A DNA stretch of 24,226 bases, from the NCBI GenBank assembly GCA_015680685.1, contig MNCI01011336.1, positions 874,655 through 898,880 on the forward strand, given 5' to 3'. Numbering within the stretch: the first letter of the stretch is position 1; each line of letters starts with the position of its first letter. Positions 19,877 to 24,226 of the stretch are shown here, piece after piece. The notes beneath the pieces were generated by a model. It saw nothing but the letters and a program-made list of their open reading frames with translations, searched no databases and had not been told where the DNA came from. Both the position numbers and the translations under genes were made by a program. Origin of the DNA: Gnetum montanum (Eukaryota > Streptophyta > Gnetopsida > Gnetales > Gnetaceae).

Positions 19877-20125
19877 TTACGCATTCCCTCTGCTACCACT
19901 GTCACCGGTATCTTGTAACTTCGGATCTAGCCCCAAAAGGTTGTCCTCTAGTTGGCCATCGTTTCTGGGAATTATGCCTTCACGAAAGATTACCCCTTCA
20001 TGAGGCTCTTGTTCAGGCACTGGCTTCACAGGAGAATGCTCTTCATCGTTGCGTTCCTCCTCTGCTTCCTCTATTTTCTCTCCCAGCCCCTCAGCTGGCG
20101 TATTTTCCCTATCTTCTTTCGGTAC
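19877..20125 (-). pseudogene. Antisense gene copy 3, exon 8 (acidic tail)
   Basis: 249 nt, acceptor TTATTTGGGTTTAG, ending with TAA at 19879-19877. It encodes 82 residues rich in Glu and Asp (EKIEEAEEERNDEEHS) with no premature stop. No AATAAA follows. The stop lies 187 nt from the spacer minisatellite. Confidence 0.72.
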
Positions 20126-20204
20126 CTAAACCCAAATAACATCAAAAATTAGAGTAGACAACACAAGCCAGAAAACTTTCCGACTATGTCATGCATAAAC
20201 TTAC

Positions 20205-21022
20205 TCGCGACGGCCCTACTTTTGTAGCAAAGGGGAGCTTGTCCAGGCCAGCCCACAGACGCTGCATAATCTCTTCCTCCGTCAGGTCTGGCCACACATC
20301 CTCACCCAACGCAGCTCCAGCTTTCACCTTCCCTTTCTCCACACTACTCCAGCGGGGTGGATCTAGGAAGAAGGTAGGGATTGTAGCCTGATTCCCACGG
20401 AGAACCATTACCCTCTCTAGGGACACAGTTACGGTCACCTGCTCTTCGAACTTCTTGAAAGCTTCAGACGCTCCGATGGTGTCCACGAAAACCTTCAGGG
20501 ATCGAGCTTTGATGGCAGAATCGTGGTAGTGTTTTTGATAAGCGACACTTTCCCTTTTATAAAGGTGCTTGTGGTCCTTCTCCTTCTGCCCCCACTCCTG
20601 TACGCTGGCGCAGTAGTCCCTCCAGTCCCGGCTTTTCTGAGCTAGGAGTTCAATTTTCATCCTGTACTCTACTAACGCCTAACTGGTCTATACGCTGTTC
20701 TTGATGGCTGTTCAATAATGGGAGTGATCGATAATAGTAGTACGCCAGTCTTCATCCCCCATCACTTGAGCCTGTAGGAATTCGTACCGTGACCTTAGGT
20801 CCCCGACTTCTTTGGTCAAGGACTAAACCCTCTGCTCTGACTGCTGCAGCCTTTTCCATAGGCTTTCATTAACACCCCTACTTTCCCATACAGAGCATGT
20901 CGAGCGTAACGCACATTTACGCATTTCCTCATAAATGTGACGTGGCACAACTACCCCATCAGATGGGGGCTCCGTTGTGTCCAAATCAATGGGCTCCGCG
21001 GGATCCCATCGGAGGTGAGCTC
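20205..21022 (-). pseudogene. Antisense gene copy 3, exon 7 (helical, Lys/Glu-rich)
   Basis: 818 nt, acceptor TTTTCTGTTAG, donor CGA|GTAAGT. It begins AHLRWDPAEPIDLDTTEP. A charged stretch with hydrophobic residues at heptad-like spacing follows (ESLWKRLQQSEQRV, EVGDLRSRYEFLQAQV, YRMKIELLAQKSRDW, EWGQKEKDHKHLYKRES), suggesting a coiled coil. The rest is open from 20660 on and includes SLERVMVLRGNQATIPTFFL and LTEEEIMQRLWAGLDKL. Four stops cluster near 20826-20670, three TAG and one TGA. Confidence 0.72.
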
Positions 21023-21100
21023 CTAACAGAAAACAAGCATTAATATGGATGACACATTACTAAAACATTACATCGTAAACTCATTACGGCTATAACATAC

Positions 21101-21229
21101 CAGCGCCAGGTTCAACATGCTCCAAACGCTCGATCATGTCATTAACGACACCTTCCATGAAGGCAAATTTGTCGGGGAAGTCTCTTCACATTCTGTTCAA
21201 AGCAGCAGACGTAGATGCATCTTCTTCCC
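21101..21229 (-). pseudogene. Antisense gene copy 3, exon 6
   Basis: 129 nt, acceptor ATACGCTACAG, donor G|GTATGT. It encodes EEDASTSAALNRM, one TGA, then RDFPDKFAFMEGVVNDMIER. The upstream ATAG at 21258 would give a 41-nt intron and the wrong phase. The chosen acceptor gives 69 nt and the right phase. Confidence 0.65.
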
Positions 21230-21298
21230 CTGTAGCGTATTTGGTTAGACACTCCATCTATTAACAAGATCCTACAAACATGTTAACGCACTCATTAC

Positions 21299-21571
21299 CT
21301 CTGCCAGTGACAGTGGCAACTTCACCAATCTCTTCCGCCGCTTTCTCTTCACGCACGTGATCCCGTGTGCCGCTAGTCCCAGTAGCTGGAGTTTCCTCAT
21401 GTACCTGGTCATATGCACGGCTCCCGCTAGCAGCTGGGGCCTCCTCACGCACTGGAGCCTGCACACAACTCACATTAACAGCTGGGGCCTCTTCTTCCAA
21501 AATTGAGGCCCCCTCCCCACGGCTTAGTACCATCGCCCCTGTCTTAGGGGTCAATTGCCTTGTCATTTTTA
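21299..21571 (-). pseudogene. Antisense gene copy 3, exon 5 (16-residue repeats)
   Basis: 273 nt, no stop, acceptor GTAAATAG, donor AGAG|GTAATG. It encodes three tandem repeats of about 16 residues ending V(R/H)EE(A/T)PA, for example PVREEAPAASGSRAYDQ. Such Ala/Pro/Glu repeats are usually flexible linkers. Confidence 0.65.
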
Positions 21572-21652
21572 CTATTTACACCACCACACGTTAGCGTATA
21601 ATGCCAGACAATCTAAATAAAACATTGCGTACTACAATCCTTGCACATTTAC

Positions 21653-22693
21653 TAGGCAGAAGCTTATTCCACTGAACCTTGACTGCAACAGTTTGGCTTG
21701 TGCTACCCCCAGGGGCCTCGACTAGACAGAGCCTCTTGCGCCGAGCTACCGGTTCTACGATTTCTTCCGCCACACGCTTCCCTCGCGAGGCGTCATCGGT
21801 GTAGGTAGGCATTATCCCGCCCATGCTGTCGAGACCTCGTACTTGGGGCGCCGCCAAGCCTTTAGTCCTTACAGAAAATGACTCCCTGATCCCTTCTGGC
21901 GGATCTTGCCCACGGGTAGTGCTGAGAATGTGGGTAATCCAAGGTCTGGACAGCTGGTCTCGATCTTGCTATTCCCAGACCCCATTCCTCTGGATGACCA
22001 GAAACTCAGCAAACTGCCGGAGGCAAGCTATGAAAAAGGCATAATGCACATTAAAGCGGGACTCAAGCTTCTTGCGAAGCTTAACCATTTCGCTGCGCAG
22101 TCCCTCAGCAAAATAGTTTACCCAATCGAACTGGGTTCCCTCCTCCAGAACGTCTCACATAATGTGGGTCTATTCTACAGAAAAGAACTTCGCCTGCGAG
22201 AGGATTTTGGGGAAAGTTCGGGCTCAGAAAAGGGGATACAGTGTCTTGGCAGCGCCCATCTCAAATTTGTCACAAGGAAACCATTTGGTCTCTTTTGGAA
22301 TCCTCACCCACTACTTCAGACACTCCTGGAATCTAGGGCTCCTCTTGGTCTTCGCCTTTACGAGAAGGCCGTTCGAGGGGACGCCAAACAGGTCTACGAA
22401 GAGCTAAGCGTTGATATTGAAACTTATGCACACGTTACGCACGCGCGTGCAAAAACGCTCTGCCTTCTCACTGAAGGAGTTGACCAAGGCTATCATTTCA
22501 CTGGCGGGGACATCAGGGGTCGCAGCCAAAAACAGGTGCATTAGCCCTGCTGCCCAGATCTTGGTGGTCGCCGCGACTGTGGCCGCTGAGTGGCCGAGCC
22601 AGCGCTATGCATGATTAATATCATCGTAATGGAAGAGGACATCTCTCGCCTCGTGGCCAGAAATCGTAAGGGTAATCTCCTGAGATTCCCTGA
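21653..22693 (-). pseudogene. Antisense gene copy 3, exon 4 (plant-transposon-protein-like)
   Basis: 1041 nt, acceptor TATACTTTTCAG, donor CCTA|GTAAAT. Despite seven stops the frame is continuous, with amphipathic segments: KIWAAGLMHLFLAATPDVP, AERFCTRVRNVCISFNINA, KETKWFPCDKFEMGAAKTLY, THIM.DVLEEGTQFDWVNYF and FNVHYAFFIACLRQFAEFL. The order (RG-type strand, IN turn, later ALLYAI.EG-like helix and gatekeeper helix) recalls the 'putative plant transposon protein' domain found in plant retroelement reading frames. I give that as a resemblance only. The last third is basic (KRVAEE, ARRKRL), possibly a nuclear localisation signal. A 212-codon open frame on the plus strand here is its shadow. Confidence 0.72.
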
Positions 22694-22790
22694 CTGAAAA
22701 GTATAAAACGCAAGTCAAATAGAAATGCTATTACGTAATGTCCACAACTCACAACGCCACGCATAACATTAGAACACGCAGTGGCCTTAC

Positions 22791-23044
22791 CAGGTCCGAA
22801 GGGCAAAGGGAATGGCGGTAGGTCCCTCTGCACGTCCTCAACCGTAAGGGGCAACTCTAAGGTCCAATCATCGTGCAGCCACCCAAGTTCCTGGCAATTC
22901 TTAAAAGGACGATCGTAGTGGGTGTGATACTCACGCATCTCATTTCCAATTTGCCCTATAACACCGACACGCACATTGCTGGTTGAGGTAAACGCCATTA
23001 TTGCCATTTTGGCCCAGGCCAATGCATCGCCATCTCCGATTAAC
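22791..23044 (-). pseudogene. Antisense gene copy 3, exon 3
   Basis: 254 nt, no stop, acceptor GATAACAG and donor G|GTAAGG. It encodes LIGDGDALAWAKMAI, FTSTSNVRVGVIGQIG, then FKNCQELGWL and LTVEDVQRDLPPFP. Aligned with copy 1 exon 3. It would complete the C-terminal part of the FCP1-like domain. Reading through intron 3 without splicing hits a stop, whereas splicing joins the long exon 4 frame. Confidence 0.75.
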
Positions 23045-23183
23045 CTGTTATCATGTATGAAAAACCTGTACCATACAACGTAGGCTTAACTTACACTTTG
23101 CACATAGACTTCTCTTACACTTCACATCGATAACAGACACTATAACAGTAACAAAGACGATACAGTTGGCAGAATTTGCTTAC

Positions 23184-23633
23184 CCGCCTGCGTAGTACAC
23201 CGTGCCTTGTGGGTTCTGGAAGTAGGTTGAAACATGGCGAGCCACAAACAACGTCTTATATGCATGATAACAACTGAAACGGGCCATTTCCCAGATCTAG
23301 CATAAGCTCCTCAGGCCTCAGGCGCTGAGCGCTTGATCCTCAGGACGACTTGTATCGATGACCCCGTCTGTCAAGTAAGCCAGAATCCCCTGTGCAGACC
23401 CCACCAATAGGTGTTCTAAAATGGCACCGACAACATCACCAGTCACATTAGACCACACAATGATGCTAAAGTTGCATAGTAAGAACTGCAGAAACTCCAG
23501 CGCCCTCTTCCGGAACCAAATGGCCTTCCCCTGCACTCGTGTGTGTGGAGGAGGGACATTGGGGACGATGGGGTTTACCCAACACAAAACCCCAATGATG
23601 TCTAACACAATCAGAGTAGGCTTCAGCACGACA
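23184..23633 (-). pseudogene. Antisense gene copy 3, exon 2 (FCP1-like, first part)
   Basis: Acceptor TTTTCTATACAG, donor GG|GTAAGC, 450 nt. KPTLIVLDIIGVLC at residues 44-57 resembles HAD motif I of FCP1/NIF phosphatases (DxDGTL), with only the first Asp (D51) kept. ALEFLQFLLCNFSIIVWS matches the following block (REFLEFL..NF.V.VWS). WEMARF...YKTLFVARH resembles the region ending in VDD, here VAR. Two stops (TGA, TAG) are present. The TAG replaces the Trp seen in copy 1. Confidence 0.8.
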
Positions 23634-23902
23634 CTGTATAGAAAACACGCTACAAAAATCAATGCCTAGATTTATAGTTGCATCTTTAATACAGAAACGT
23701 TACGCATCATGCTTAGCCATCTATGTGGAAATCACCTAAACCCTTGCAACAACGCAAGGTCCGTCTCTGACAACGGCGGTAAACGCAACCATGCCAAACC
23801 CTTGCTGTAACGCAAGCTCCATAACCCAAAACCCTCATTTACACAAAGAATGCTATATAGCACAAATGCTAAAATAGCATGAGCAAGCAAAGAATAACCT
23901 AC

Positions 23903-24021
23903 TGGTTCAAAGGTGTCGGGTCGCGCACTTCGACCACAGCTTGTTGAACATGCTCCAGGTTCTCCTGTACCTCGTCAATTTTAGCCAATTTAGTGTTCTT
24001 CCTCTTCATCTTAGGCGCCAT
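23903..24021 (-). pseudogene. Antisense gene copy 3, exon 1
   Basis: ATG at 24021, 119 nt, donor CA|GTAGGT. Lys-rich start (MAPKMKRKN), then a Glu/Val-rich helical stretch. No stop. Same length and phase as the copy 1 exon at 1727-1845. Confidence 0.8.
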
Positions 24022-24149
24022 TATCACAGCTTCAACACTTGCACAGTCTTGCACCTTCAAATCTTCTGCTCTTCTTGCTCTTGCTAGATAATACCCGTGA
24101 ATTTGAACTCACAATAGCCAACAGTCCGTTCTAACCAAAAAAAAATGCC

Positions 24150-24157
24150 TACTTATA
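24150..24157 (-). promoter_or_regulatory. TATA box of the antisense gene, copy 3
   Basis: Minus-strand TATAAGTA in GCATATAAGTAG, 136 nt before the ATG at 24021. Upstream at about 24169-24178 lies ATCAAGTCGG, matching ATCATGTCGG upstream of the copy 1 TATA box. Nothing else is supported between here and 24226. Confidence 0.55.
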
Positions 24158-24226
24158 TGCGAGAATCACCGACTTGATATTTGATTTCAGCGGGACTTTC
24201 CTGAAACGGAACCCGAAAATCAAAAT

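Larger units (their letters stand above)
19877..24021 (-). pseudogene. Eight-exon antisense gene in the copy 3 spacer: FCP1-like and transposon-protein-like fusion
   Basis: Exons: 24021-23903, 23633-23184, 23044-22791, 22693-21653, 21571-21299, 21229-21101, 21022-20205 and 20125-19877. All seven introns (69-269 nt) have GT-AG ends. All junction phases agree, and the total is 3333 nt, or 1110 residues and a stop. There are 14 in-frame stops (exon 2: 2, exon 4: 7, exon 6: 1, exon 7: 4), all TAG or TGA, so it is a recent pseudogene. Predicted parts: charged N-terminus (1-40), FCP1/NIF-like HAD domain (40-275) without catalytic Asp pairs, a domain like 'putative plant transposon protein' (about 275-560), repeats of 16 residues (622-713), a Lys/Glu-rich helical region (756-1028) and an acidic tail. 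It runs antisense to the element, in the protease-RT spacer. Function unknown. Confidence 0.82.

Noticed and set aside
21230-21298. Shorter intron 5 ending at 21258
   Set aside because: It would be 41 nt, below usual plant intron size, and gives the wrong phase. The acceptor at 21230 gives 69 nt and keeps the frame.
21906-22544. 212-codon open frame on the plus strand
   Set aside because: It is the shadow of exon 4 of the minus-strand gene, whose interrupted frame joins neighbouring exons in phase. The plus frame has no homology I recognise.

Overview
The window is plant nuclear DNA from a repeat-rich genome. It is built almost entirely of decayed, nested Ty3/gypsy LTR retrotransposons of the Tat/Ogre type. 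The assignment rests on several signs: the gag zinc motif CX2HX4HX4C, a protease with a DDGA centre, reverse transcriptase blocks FMDG / FGLKN / YVD, a primer-binding site matching the 3' end of plant tRNA-Asn, and a long non-coding spacer between protease and reverse transcriptase. I see no intact cellular gene, no tRNA or rRNA gene and no CRISPR array. The species cannot be named from the sequence.

Layout. (1) 1-~3765 is an old element on the minus strand (copy 1): an RT start at 977-422, preceded by a spacer minisatellite (1445-1060), preceded by an unrelated gene on the opposite (+) strand with a TATA box at 1580 and three exons from 1727 to 3671. (2) ~3766-14780 is plus-strand material: a truncated LTR block (3766-4690), a spacer minisatellite, an integrase scrap, a polypurine tract, a full LTR (~6136-8004), a tRNA-Asn PBS, then copy 2 with gag (8669-), protease (to 12426), spacer, and RT (13894-). 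(3) Copy 2's RT is cut at about 14780 by copy 3: 5' LTR (to 16181), PBS (16188), gag-protease (16429-19248), spacer minisatellite (19452-19690), then a large minus-strand gene (24021-19877) with its own TATA box at 24157. Copy 3's RT and 3' LTR must lie beyond the window, if they exist.

The main discovery is that minus-strand gene. Read with eight exons and seven GT-AG introns, its exons sum to 3333 nt, exactly 1111 codons, with no frameshift and 14 in-frame stops (all TAG or TGA). The gene in copy 1, on the other strand and in an older element, has the same TATA box, an exon 1 of exactly the same length (119 nt), an exon 2 of exactly the same length (450 nt), the same splice phases at the first two junctions and clearly homologous protein. 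In both elements the gene lies inside the protease-RT spacer, antisense to the element. Copy 2 keeps what may be only its last exon (13049-12960). Exons 2-3 resemble an FCP1/NIF-type HAD phosphatase domain whose catalytic aspartates are lost. Exon 4 resembles the 'putative plant transposon protein' domain. Later exons give a 16-residue repeat, a probable coiled coil and an acidic tail.

Proposed logic (inference): the element's sense intron carries an antisense, self-promoted, spliced gene. Because the retrotransposon genome is the sense RNA, the antisense introns are never removed during replication, so the gene can be copied with its introns intact.
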